Source of the DNA: Legionella impletisoli
GTDB taxonomy: Bacteria > Pseudomonadota > Gammaproteobacteria > Legionellales > Legionellaceae
Assembly: GCF_900639875.1 (NCBI RefSeq)
Contig: NZ_CAAAIA010000011.1
Span: 1-61,677, forward strand
Direction of reading: 5' to 3'
DNA: 61,677 nt
The notes beneath the pieces are model-generated. The model did not search any database and was not told where the DNA came from. It saw nothing but the letters and a program-made list of their open reading frames with translations. The number at the start of each line of letters is the position of its first letter. The first letter of the stretch is position 1. Positions 1 through 7,544 of this stretch are shown piece by piece. Made by a program: the position numbers and the translations under genes.

Positions 1-74
1 ATTTATTAGAACGATATGACCCAGGAGAACTTAAACAAATGCTTCGCCAAATAATAGGAGAAGCATTTGTGTAG
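1..74 (+). CDS. 3' end of an unidentified coding sequence (partial, repeated at the other window end)
   Basis: The first 24 codons form an open frame that ends in TAG at 72-74. The last residues read ERYDPGELKQMLRQIIGEAF followed by V. The identical 3' end occurs on the minus strand at 61600-61677, so this is a gene present in at least two copies. That behaviour suggests a transposase or another mobile-element gene, but 24 residues are too few to name a family. The start lies outside the window. Confidence 0.5.
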   Translation, partial: LLERYDPGELKQMLRQIIGEAFV

Positions 75-84
75 ATACCTATGG
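1..84 (+). repeat. 84-bp terminal repeat, inverted copy at 61590-61673
   Basis: Positions 1-84 are the exact reverse complement of 61590-61673. Identity stops right after the shared ATACCTATGG that follows the stop codon of the partial gene. This marks the likely 3' boundary of a repeated element, probably an insertion sequence. A window bounded on both sides by the same repeat is what a short-read contig between two IS copies looks like. Confidence 0.85.
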
Positions 85-140
85 CATAAAGCAGGGCAAG
101 TAGGCAAAAAAAGCGTGTAATGCTCAAAAAATTAGATGCG
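84..140 (+). repeat. Dispersed repeat, AAGTAGGCAAAAAA family (copy 1)
   Basis: The stretch contains GCATAAAGCAGGGCAAGTAG followed by GCAAAAAAAGCGTGT and ATTAGATGC. The same order of words occurs at 59933-59988, and the first half occurs inverted at 50123-50151. It lies in non-coding DNA beside other repeats. No open frame is associated, so it is best described as a small non-autonomous repeat. Confidence 0.65.
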
Positions 141-363
141 TTTGCCCTGCCCCTAGTGTTGACCATTGTTGCTACCTACGTGCCTCGGCTTGTCCGAGGC
201 ATCCAGAAAAATCTCTGAATTGAAAACTAACTCGTTTAAACAGTTCTATTGCATTGCTTCCTAATGATGTTTTCATACCATACGGTCTAAAAAAGAACAT
301 ATAAAACGAAGCCTCGCCTAATGCTTAATAATATGGTCAAATCTAAATTAGGAGTTAGGGTAT
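141..363. other. Non-coding edge region with repeat remnants
   Basis: Between the terminal repeats and the aldolase-like gene I see no credible reading frame. It holds one palindromic repeat copy at 181-205 and an AT-rich remainder. The sequence after that copy (ATCCAG...ATCTCTGAATTG) resembles the spacer and decayed second arm of the paired element at 19484-19628, so it may be a degraded full element. Confidence 0.5.
181..205 (+). repeat. GC-rich palindromic repeat, TTGACC/TTGTCC-loop family (single copy)
   Basis: TGCCTCGG and CCGAGGCA form an 8-bp stem around CTTGT, followed by ATCCA. Other copies with different stem sequence but the same loop and the same ATCCA/GTCCA tail are at 19513-19542, 19571-19600 (inverted), 56757-56784, 56813-56837 (inverted) and 59892-59915. 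Conservation of pairing rather than of bases suggests the hairpin matters. Confidence 0.75.
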
Positions 364-915
364 CTAAGCCACTTCTAAAGCAGGCAATTGCTTGACATCC
401 GGGTTTAAAACGCTAACCGCAGCTACTGATGGCAAGGTTAAAAAGTGCTCCGCTTCTTCCCATTCTACCTCGGCAGGAAACAAACGAAGTAAAGGAATGC
501 TTTTGTTAAGTGCCGTACAAAAATGTAAATTAGCAGGATAAGGTCGGACGTGCTGACATCCTAAAGACAATGCTTCCATTGCCTCGGATAACGTGGCAAT
601 GCCGGGTAAATAATTAATGGAATAGATGTTCGCGGTTTGTGCGATGGCTGGTAAAAACCCTGGGCTAGTCACAAAATGTGCTCCTGCCTGGTAACACTGT
701 TCGAGTTGTTCGGTATTGATAATATTACCTGCACCAATTCGAAGATGAGGAAAATCGCCTAATACACCACTTAAAACGGCAGGATCGGTGCTGTTGATTT
801 CAACAACGGAATAGCCTGATTTTGAAATCGCTTGCAGCTTCTCGTACAAATGCGCATCGATATCAAGCGTTATAATAATGGATTGGTTATCAATGAGCTT
901 ATCCATCTTCATCAT
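364..915 (-). CDS. KDPG/KHG aldolase-like protein lacking the catalytic lysine
   Basis: 183 residues with the layout of class I KDPG aldolase (Eda), which cleaves 2-keto-3-deoxy-6-phosphogluconate to pyruvate and glyceraldehyde-3-phosphate. RIGAGNIINTEQLEQCYQAG (59-78) and YLPGIATLSEAMEALSLG (102-119) match the family's core strands. Glu39 (VVEI) sits where the general-base glutamate is expected. The family's Schiff-base lysine lies in a KFFPA motif; here that motif reads RPYPA, so Arg124 replaces it. The phosphate-binding PTGGI loop is not recognisable either. The protein is also shorter than Eda (about 213 in E. coli). It is probably not an active aldolase. No other Entner-Doudoroff genes are beside it. 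Start is the first of three near Met codons (1, 2, 4). Confidence 0.7.
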   Translation of the reverse strand: MMKMDKLIDNQSIIITLDIDAHLYEKLQAISKSGYSVVEINSTDPAVLSGVLGDFPHLRIGAGNIINTEQLEQCYQAGAHFVTSPGFLPAIAQTANIYSINYLPGIATLSEAMEALSLGCQHVRPYPANLHFCTALNKSIPLLRLFPAEVEWEEAEHFLTLPSVAAVSVLNPDVKQLPALEVA

Positions 916-1135
916 TCACTTACGAGTTACAGTCCTGACATCTTAGAAGACTTATCAATTGAAGGCAAGGCTAATTATCGATTTGTTAGCAATTCTAACT
1001 TGCCTCATAAACTCAACCGCAAGATCTATTAGCCAAAAATGTTTTCACAGATATTTGAAATGCTATGTGGCGTTGGAGAGCTCCATGGATGGGTATTTGT
1101 GTATTTAAAAAATACACAATAATGTTGGCATGGAA

Positions 1136-2464
1136 TTATCTTCTAAATGCAGGTGAGGTTGGTGGCTCGAGTTGTCCATCAGCAGGTCGGGACATAGCAG
1201 TTGGCCGTGGTTGTGCGTTTGTTCTGAAGTTTTGAACTTTTTCATTTAAGCGCCCATGCTCCATTTGCAACTGATCTTTTTCTGCTTGAACTTTACTTAG
1301 GCTTGTCTTAAGAGTTTGTTCGTCTCCTAGAAATTCTTTTACAGCCGTATGGCGCTCTTGTATTAAATGGGACATACGCTGAAGATCGGGCGCATTTTTA
1401 ATAAATAAACTGTGTGCCTTTTCTTTTTCTTCTAGCGACATTTCTGAAAATTCTTGATCTGGTTTTAATAAATAATATTTACCTTCACTTTTCACAAGTC
1501 GGTCAGCTAAATCTTTATTGACTACAAATTTTGCTTTATCAAATGAATATACTGGCTGGCAATGTTCATTTAATAATATTTTTTCTCCTTCAATGACTGC
1601 TTTAATATCCTTAAGTGTTTCTTCTTCTAATTGATACATATCTAATTGTCTTTTAAAGATATCAACTTCTTCTGAGGTCATTTCATTTTTGGCGTATGCC
1701 TCTCCAGCTGCCATATAAGCCTCAATTGCCTGTCTTGTTTTATGTTCAGCCTTCGTGATTTTCTCTGAAAGTTCTTGAATTTTTTGTTCTTTTCTAGCCG
1801 GGTCGCTTGTTAATTCTTTAATATCTATAGTACCAATGGTATCTTGTTCAACTTTTTCAATGTTATCTAAGTAGATTTCATGTGCTTTGACTTCACGAAT
1901 TTGCTGTTCCAGTTTTTGAATTTTATTATCCACATGTGCCAGCTCTGTACGATTGTTCACTATTTGATCCACCAACGAATCATTTTTTTGAGGCTCTGAG
2001 GCATTGGCTTCAGCTTCTCGTTCCATGATTTCTTTTTCAGAGTGTAAGTGTTTTTCGAGCTGTTGTTCGATATAGCGTTCTAAAGCTTTCGCGTGTGCAT
2101 CTTCTTTGGATGCAAAATAAAGAAGTAAGGCAACTGTAATACGTTGTTTGAGTCTTTCTTCTTCCTGAAATTGAAATTGATGGTATTCTTCAATTGCAGC
2201 AATTTGGGCCAACTCTTCTCCGATGTGTTCAAGCGTACTTTCACCGGCAGGAGATTTAAGAAAAGTGATTAAATCGTTAGGGCTTTGAAAACCAAATCGA
2301 CTAATATCAATCTCAGACTGCTTAAACACATCCGCCAAACGTTTTGAATCCAATTGTACCTTCTGATTGTTTTTTGTATTGAATTCCATACCGGCGCTTT
2401 GGGATTGTTTTAGTGCGTCATGGTTTGTGCTTTTAGGGGGCCGAAGAGAAACTTTCGTTGCCAT
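1136..2464 (-). CDS. Orphan coiled-coil protein, possible secreted effector
   Basis: 442 residues when started at the ATG of MATKVSLRPPK; an upstream in-frame start would add 20 residues but reads through AT-rich leader. I do not recognise a family. The protein is soluble and very rich in Glu, Lys and Gln, with long heptad-like stretches through roughly residues 90-260 and 360-420, so most of it should be helical coiled coil. The C-terminus is a Pro/Arg-rich tail (PTSPAFRR). There is no signal peptide or membrane segment. It stands alone between repeat debris and pilE. In Legionella-like genomes such single coiled-coil orphans are often Dot/Icm substrates, but nothing in the sequence proves that here. 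Confidence 0.6.
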   Translation of the reverse strand: MATKVSLRPPKSTNHDALKQSQSAGMEFNTKNNQKVQLDSKRLADVFKQSEIDISRFGFQSPNDLITFLKSPAGESTLEHIGEELAQIAAIEEYHQFQFQEEERLKQRITVALLLYFASKEDAHAKALERYIEQQLEKHLHSEKEIMEREAEANASEPQKNDSLVDQIVNNRTELAHVDNKIQKLEQQIREVKAHEIYLDNIEKVEQDTIGTIDIKELTSDPARKEQKIQELSEKITKAEHKTRQAIEAYMAAGEAYAKNEMTSEEVDIFKRQLDMYQLEEETLKDIKAVIEGEKILLNEHCQPVYSFDKAKFVVNKDLADRLVKSEGKYYLLKPDQEFSEMSLEEKEKAHSLFIKNAPDLQRMSHLIQERHTAVKEFLGDEQTLKTSLSKVQAEKDQLQMEHGRLNEKVQNFRTNAQPRPTAMSRPADGQLEPPTSPAFRR

Positions 2465-2533
2465 AGTGGTATCGTCTCGTTTGTTTAATAATTTAATTAT
2501 ATGCGCAAAAATGGAACCGCACAACTAAGGGGC

Positions 2534-2965
2534 TTACCAGCACTGGTCCACGGTACCTGTTGGCGTTCCCCCAGGACCTGTTGTTATCCCTTTCACACCT
2601 AAATGATTTAAGGTTAAAGACTGACATAAGGTATCGTATGTTGCTTGGGTGCCAGTAGGTGTTGCTTTTAGCGAAAACGTCGTGGCGGTAGCGCTTGGAA
2701 TACTCAAAATATACCAACCTTCTGGGCTTGTTGCGCTTGAACGCACATCGGTTGCAGCGCCCGTTCCAATTGTCGCGGTTTGATACGTATGATGCTCGGA
2801 GTAATAGCGCTCCATACGACTGGCTAAATCTAATAATGCTGATTGCCCATCGGCTCGGTGAGCGCGATTGATGTACTCACGATAGCTTGGGTAAGCAAAA
2901 CTCACAAGGATACCCACAACAATCATAACCACCAATAGTTCAATAAGCGAAAACCCTAGTTTCAA
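2534..2965 (-). CDS. pilE: Type IV pilin, PilE-like
   Basis: 143-residue prepilin. The N-terminus KLG|FSLIELLVVMIVVGIL has the class III signal: a short basic leader, Gly4 before the cleavage site, Phe+1 and Glu+5, then a hydrophobic helix. PilD should cleave and N-methylate it, and the mature subunit packs into type IV pili. Cys at about 114 and 142 can form the C-terminal disulfide loop typical of PilE. The start is TTG: an AAGGA ribosome site sits 7 bases upstream, and the only upstream in-frame codons run into TAA, so no ATG is available. It is a single minor or major pilin gene with no other pil genes beside it. Confidence 0.85.
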   Translation of the reverse strand: MKLGFSLIELLVVMIVVGILVSFAYPSYREYINRAHRADGQSALLDLASRMERYYSEHHTYQTATIGTGAATDVRSSATSPEGWYILSIPSATATTFSLKATPTGTQATYDTLCQSLTLNHLGVKGITTGPGGTPTGTVDQCW

Positions 2966-3366
2966 AATAAATCCTTATGCTTCTCAATAAGTTAGCACCA
3001 TTTGCCAATTATGTGAATTGATTTTTCAGTCCCTTATTAACATTTGCAAAAAAGCTTTTTAAGTGGGACTTATTTCTAATTTTAGTTGTTATTTAATTAA
3101 TTATAGTGTTAAAACACGCGACATGCTCTATGTTAATTATAATGTGAATTCGATATCAGAAAAATCCAAATTTTGCTGCTATCGAATAGGGTTATTTTTA
3201 ATGGATCCCGTACAAAAAGCTTTGCTTTTTTACGGGATAATGTTCGTTTAGTGCCAGATAAAGTCATAAATGACTTTTCTGGCGAACTCTCGTTAATTAC
3301 AGCAATCGCTATCGTGAATAAGTACGCTATGCTAAAATGAGTCGAAAATATACAAGGCATTTTAAG
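2966..3366. other. Divergent intergenic region pilE/era with a double-hairpin repeat
   Basis: This 400-bp region separates pilE (minus) from era (plus), so it must hold both promoters. Its middle is occupied by the repeat at 3203-3289. The remainder is AT-rich. I see no gene; in many proteobacteria rnc lies just upstream of era, but it is absent here. Confidence 0.6.
3203..3289 (+). repeat. ~87-bp double-hairpin dispersed repeat (copy 1)
   Basis: First hairpin: TCCCGTA..AAAAAGC / GCTTTTTTACGGGA (3205-3237). Second hairpin: GCCAGATAAAGTCA / TGACTTTTCTGGC (3253-3283). An outer GTTCG/CGAAC pair flanks the second. The whole unit matches 47450-47534 in inverted orientation with scattered substitutions, including the connecting GTTCGTTT and AAGTCATA.ATGA words. 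It is therefore a repeat family and not merely a terminator. Confidence 0.75.
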
Positions 3367-4254
3367 ATGACATCATATTGTGGATATATTGCATTAGTTG
3401 GGCGTCCTAACGTTGGAAAATCGACGCTCCTAAATCATATTTTAGAGCAGAAACTTAGTATTACTTCTAGAAAACCTCAAACGACACGACACAGCATTCT
3501 TGGAATACGTACCGAGGGTGATTATCAATTTATTTATGTGGATACGCCAGGTATTCATCAAGGTCAAAAGAAAACCATTAACCGCATGATGAATAAAACA
3601 GCCATTAGCGTGTTAAGAGATGTGGATGCGATTGTATTTTTAATTGATGGATTGCAGTGGAAAGATGAGGACGAATACGTTCTTAATTTAATTAAACAAA
3701 CCAACGTTCCTTGCTTTTTAGCCGTCAATAAAGTGGATAAAATTTCTGAAAAGGACCGCCTCTTACCCTGGATTAAATCACTAAGTGATCGCCATGACTT
3801 CAAAGCCATTATCCCACTTTCAGCGAAAACGGGTGTAGGGGTTGAAAACCTACAAGAACAGTTAAAACAGGTATTACCGGAAGGTCCTCACCTTTTTGCT
3901 GAAGACCAATACACCGATCGTTCCGTGAAGTTCTTATGTGCGGAACTTATTCGTGAGAAAATATTTCGATTATGCGGTCAAGAATTACCTTATTCAACCA
4001 CGGTAGATATTGAGTCATTTAAAGAAGAAGATGGGCTCGTGCGTATTCATGCCTTGATATTAGTGGATAAGCCTAATCATAAGCGCATGATTATTGGAGA
4101 TAAAGGCAGTAAACTTAAAGAAATCGCCACTTCAGCTCGTCTAGATATGGAACGTATGTTGGATAAAAAAGTATTCCTGCAATGCTGGTGTAAAGTAAAA
4201 TCTGGCTGGCTGGATGATGAGCGCTTATTGAAGCATTTAGGTTATGACCATTGA
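3367..4254 (+). CDS. era: GTPase Era
   Basis: 295-residue Ras-like GTPase that binds 16S rRNA and helps 30S maturation. G1 GRPNVGKS (12-19), G3 DTPG (about 59-62), G4 NKVD (about 121-124) and G5 SAKTG (about 152) are all intact. A type II KH RNA-binding domain follows; it contains the conserved MIIGDKGSKLKEI segment. I chose the ATG at 3367 (MTSYCGYIALVGRPN), which gives the usual Era N-terminus and has AAGG upstream; earlier in-frame starts add a non-family leader. It overlaps recO by 11 bases, so the two are translationally coupled. Confidence 0.95.
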   Translation: MTSYCGYIALVGRPNVGKSTLLNHILEQKLSITSRKPQTTRHSILGIRTEGDYQFIYVDTPGIHQGQKKTINRMMNKTAISVLRDVDAIVFLIDGLQWKDEDEYVLNLIKQTNVPCFLAVNKVDKISEKDRLLPWIKSLSDRHDFKAIIPLSAKTGVGVENLQEQLKQVLPEGPHLFAEDQYTDRSVKFLCAELIREKIFRLCGQELPYSTTVDIESFKEEDGLVRIHALILVDKPNHKRMIIGDKGSKLKEIATSARLDMERMLDKKVFLQCWCKVKSGWLDDERLLKHLGYDH

Positions 4255-4921
4255 TGCCTTTGAAGCATGGGTTTTACATAAACGCTGGTCTGGTGATACC
4301 AGTGCCCAGGTTATTTTTTTAACCAAAGAACAAGGTGTCTTCACGGGGTTGTATAAGGGAGCGCGATCAAAATCAAAGCAAGCTTTATTACAACCTTTTA
4401 CACCAGTATGGTTAGCGATAAATCGGCGTGGAAATAGGCATTACGTCCAGCAGCTAGAAATGAGAGCGCCTTCACTATGTTTCACAGGCAACGCGTTATT
4501 TTCAGCGTTGTACCTCAATGAGCTGGTGTCTTATATATTGCAACCGAATGATACTCATCCTATGGTGTATGATGCGTATGAATCGGCTTTGTATTCATTA
4601 ACGGAAGTCGTTTATCGCGAAGACCTTGAGGTGGTTTTAAGACAGTTTGAACAACGGTTGTTAAAACAATGTGGTTATCAGATTATACTAACTCATGACG
4701 TAAATGCGCATTCGATTGTAGCCGATAAACAGTATCAATTCATTCCAGGCGAAGGGTTTCAAATGGCATCAAACGGTTTTTGGGGCGAGCATCTTCTCGC
4801 TTTTGCTGAGAATCGCCTTGAGCACCCTGAAACAAGGAAGACTGCGAAAAGGATTATGCGCCAAGCTATTGATTATGCGTTGGAAGGGCGAACATTAAAA
4901 TCCCGCGCTTTATTTCGATGA
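4244..4921 (+). CDS. recO: DNA repair protein RecO
   Basis: 225 residues, slightly shorter than E. coli RecO (242). RecO loads RecA onto SSB-covered ssDNA together with RecR in the RecFOR pathway. The N-terminal OB fold is recognisable from the AWVLHKRWSGDTSAQVIFLT opening and the GLYKGARSKSK basic strand, followed by the helical C-terminal domain. The start ATG lies inside the last codons of era. The era-recO-pdxJ order is the widespread gammaproteobacterial arrangement, here without rnc upstream or acpS downstream. Confidence 0.9.
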   Translation: MTIDAFEAWVLHKRWSGDTSAQVIFLTKEQGVFTGLYKGARSKSKQALLQPFTPVWLAINRRGNRHYVQQLEMRAPSLCFTGNALFSALYLNELVSYILQPNDTHPMVYDAYESALYSLTEVVYREDLEVVLRQFEQRLLKQCGYQIILTHDVNAHSIVADKQYQFIPGEGFQMASNGFWGEHLLAFAENRLEHPETRKTAKRIMRQAIDYALEGRTLKSRALFR

Positions 4922-4955
4922 TTGAGGTTAAAGTTAAGTTAGGTAGAAATAAAAA

Positions 4956-5690
4956 ATGAAGAAAGAAATACTCTTAGGTGTCAATATTGATCATATCGCA
5001 ACCTTACGTCAGGCACGCGGGACACGCTATCCTGATCCAGTGCAAGCCGCCATCGAAGCTGAAGAAGCGGGAGCTGATGGGATCACGTTGCACATGCGAG
5101 AGGATTTACGCCATATCCAACCTCGCGATGTCAAACTCATTAAAGAAGTGTTGCAAACTCGTATGAACTTTGAAATGGCCGTGACTGATGCGATGTTGGC
5201 GTTTGCAGAAGAAATACAACCAGAGCACTGCTGTTTTGTACCCGAAAAACGTGAAGAGTTAACCACAGAGGGTGGATTGGATGTGGCGGCTAACTATAAA
5301 CACGTCTTAGAAGGGATAAAGCGCATGCAAGGTATTGGCTCAGAGGTTTCTCTATTTATTGACCCAGAAATAAAGCAAATCGATGCTGCGGCAGAAAGTG
5401 GGGCAGAAGCCATTGAGCTTCACACCGGATGTTACGCAGATGCTACTACCGAGTCTCAAAGACTACAAGAATTAGATAGGATTAGACAAGCAGCAGAATA
5501 TGCTGCTAAGCTCAATTTAATTGTCAATGCAGGACATGGCTTGCATTATCATAATGTTAAGTCAATCGCGAGTATTCAAGTGTTACATGAACTTAACATT
5601 GGCCACGCAATTGTGGCTCGGGCTTTATTTTGCGGGTTGAAGCAGGCCGTTAGAGAAATGCGTCAGTTAATGCTTGAAGCAAGAGTGTAA
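4956..5690 (+). CDS. pdxJ: Pyridoxine 5'-phosphate synthase PdxJ
   Basis: 244-residue TIM barrel that condenses 1-deoxy-xylulose-5-phosphate with 3-amino-2-oxopropyl phosphate to pyridoxine 5'-phosphate in the DXP-dependent vitamin B6 route. The hallmark opening [20 protein letters not shown], the [10 protein letters not shown] segment and the [11 protein letters not shown] loop are present. Length is normal for the family. It follows recO after 34 bases, consistent with a shared transcript. Confidence 0.95.
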   Translation: MKKEILLGVNIDHIATLRQARGTRYPDPVQAAIEAEEAGADGITLHMREDLRHIQPRDVKLIKEVLQTRMNFEMAVTDAMLAFAEEIQPEHCCFVPEKREELTTEGGLDVAANYKHVLEGIKRMQGIGSEVSLFIDPEIKQIDAAAESGAEAIELHTGCYADATTESQRLQELDRIRQAAEYAAKLNLIVNAGHGLHYHNVKSIASIQVLHELNIGHAIVARALFCGLKQAVREMRQLMLEARV

Positions 5691-5723
5691 GATAAACCGC
5701 CTTTATAACAGCGAGCTTGGAAG

Positions 5724-7544
5724 ATGAAAGAATCCATTGTTATTCGAATAACTGGTGACTCAGGGGATGGGGTGCAGTTAGTGGGCGAACAATTAACGAT
5801 AACGGCAGCTTTGGCAGGACATGATGTCCGCACATTGCCTGATTTTCCTGCTGAAATACGAGCACCTGCGGGTACAGTTGCTGGAGTATCAGGGTTTCAA
5901 CTCGCGATGGCAGAGCAAGCAATATTTACAGCAGGAGAATCTTTAGACGTACTGGTAGCATTAAATCCTGCCGCGCTAAAAAACTCACTGGAATTTCTCA
6001 ATCAGGGTGGCTTATTAATTATTAATGAGGATAGCCTTGGTCCTAAAGATTGGGAAAAAGCAGGACTTAGTGAATCCTATTTAAAAAAGGTCCAGGAACA
6101 CTACCAGATTTTAAGCATTCCTTTAATTAGCAACACACTCAAAGCAGTAGAAGGCTTAGACTTGGGTCTTACTCAAGCAAAAAAGGCAAAAAATTTCTAC
6201 GTGCTTGGAGTGGTTTTATGGTTGTTTGATCTGACACCCGAGCACTGTTCATTATTTATCAAAAAGAAATTTAAAAAAGATCCTCTAATCGCTAAAGCCA
6301 ATGAAAAAACGCTGATGGCTGGTTATAACTATGCACTAACCCTTGAGTTAAGTCGTCAAGCGTATATGTTAGGTCATATTGAACGAAAACCTGGAGAATA
6401 TCGCCAAATAACAGGCGTTGAGGCGGTTTCTTTAGCAGTGGCAACCCTAGCAACGTATACTCAAACGCCATTTTTAGTATCGGGTTATCCGATTACTCCA
6501 GCTTCAGCAATTCTTCATGAATGCGTCAAATTGCAAGATTTCGGCGTGCAGCTTTTTCAAGCTGAAGATGAGATAGCAGCCATTTGCGCTTGCATAGGTG
6601 CGTCTTTTGGGGGATCTTTGGCGTTAACCTGCACTTCAGGGCCTGGGTTGGATTTAAAAAGTGAGAGCCTTGGATTAGCCGTTGTGACGGAATTGCCACT
6701 GGTACTCATAGATGTTCAACGTGCAGGTGCTTCAACCGGACTGCCTACCAAAACGGAGCAATCTGATCTTCGCCAAGCTTTATACGGACGCCACGGAGAA
6801 GCGCCGCTTCCTGTTTTAGCGGCTGTTTCGCCTTCGGATTGTTTTTTTACGATTCTTGAAGCATTTTGTATCGCTACCAAATATATGACGCCGGTAATTG
6901 TATTAATGGATGCTTATTTAGCGAATGCTGCAGAACCTTGGGAAATACCAGGTGTCTCCTCATTAGACTTGCCTAATCTATCATTTAATCGCTCACCGAA
7001 GCCATATCAGCGTGATGAGGTGTTAAGCCGCAGTTGGAATAAGCCTGGAACGCCTGGATTTATACATCAATTAGGTGGGTTGGAAAAACAAGGTGAGCAG
7101 GGTCGTGTGAGTTATGATGCGGATAATCATCAGGCTATGGTAAATCTTAGAGCCGAAAAAATTGCAGGCATTGCTCGAGAATATCCAAGCACGGTGTTAG
7201 AGGGTGAGCTTGATGCAGATATTTTACTTATTGGGTGGGGTAGCACCTATGGCAGTTTAAAAACGGCTGTTTCAGTGTGTGCTCAGGACGGCTTGGCCGT
7301 GGCCCATCTTCAATTGCGGCATTTAAATCCACTGCCAAACGATTTAGCCGAACTCTTAACTCGATATAAGCTTATATTAGTGGCTGAACTCAATACAGGT
7401 CATCTTTGCGAGATACTGCGAGGGCGTTATCTTGTGGATGCCAAAGCTATCAATCAATGTAATGGCCAACCCTTTGCGGCTAGCTATTTGGTTCAACAAA
7501 TCAAACAAGCTTCTCAGTTCATTGCAGGTGAATGTTATGAATAA
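5724..7544 (+). CDS. korA: 2-oxoacid:ferredoxin oxidoreductase, fused gamma-alpha subunit (KorA-like)
   Basis: 606 residues. The first ~200 form the gamma-type domain (IRITGDSGDGVQLVGEQLT, PDFPAEIRAPAGTVAGVSGF). From about residue 225 the alpha-type pyrimidine domain follows (FLVSGYPITPAS, QAEDEIAAICACIGASFGG, TSGPGLDLKSE). This is the fused form seen in two-subunit KorAB enzymes that interconvert 2-oxoglutarate and succinyl-CoA using ferredoxin. The substrate cannot be fixed from sequence alone; 2-oxoglutarate is the best guess from the two-subunit architecture. It overlaps the beta-subunit gene by 8 bases. I see no Cys-rich iron-sulfur domain of its own and no ferredoxin gene beside it. Confidence 0.88.
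   Translation: MKESIVIRITGDSGDGVQLVGEQLTITAALAGHDVRTLPDFPAEIRAPAGTVAGVSGFQLAMAEQAIFTAGESLDVLVALNPAALKNSLEFLNQGGLLIINEDSLGPKDWEKAGLSESYLKKVQEHYQILSIPLISNTLKAVEGLDLGLTQAKKAKNFYVLGVVLWLFDLTPEHCSLFIKKKFKKDPLIAKANEKTLMAGYNYALTLELSRQAYMLGHIERKPGEYRQITGVEAVSLAVATLATYTQTPFLVSGYPITPASAILHECVKLQDFGVQLFQAEDEIAAICACIGASFGGSLALTCTSGPGLDLKSESLGLAVVTELPLVLIDVQRAGASTGLPTKTEQSDLRQALYGRHGEAPLPVLAAVSPSDCFFTILEAFCIATKYMTPVIVLMDAYLANAAEPWEIPGVSSLDLPNLSFNRSPKPYQRDEVLSRSWNKPGTPGFIHQLGGLEKQGEQGRVSYDADNHQAMVNLRAEKIAGIAREYPSTVLEGELDADILLIGWGSTYGSLKTAVSVCAQDGLAVAHLQLRHLNPLPNDLAELLTRYKLILVAELNTGHLCEILRGRYLVDAKAINQCNGQPFAASYLVQQIKQASQFIAGECYE

Noticed and set aside
3063-3360. Short frames on both strands in the pilE-era gap
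   Set aside because: Both are translations of the double-hairpin repeat (copy also at 47450-47534) and not conserved genes.
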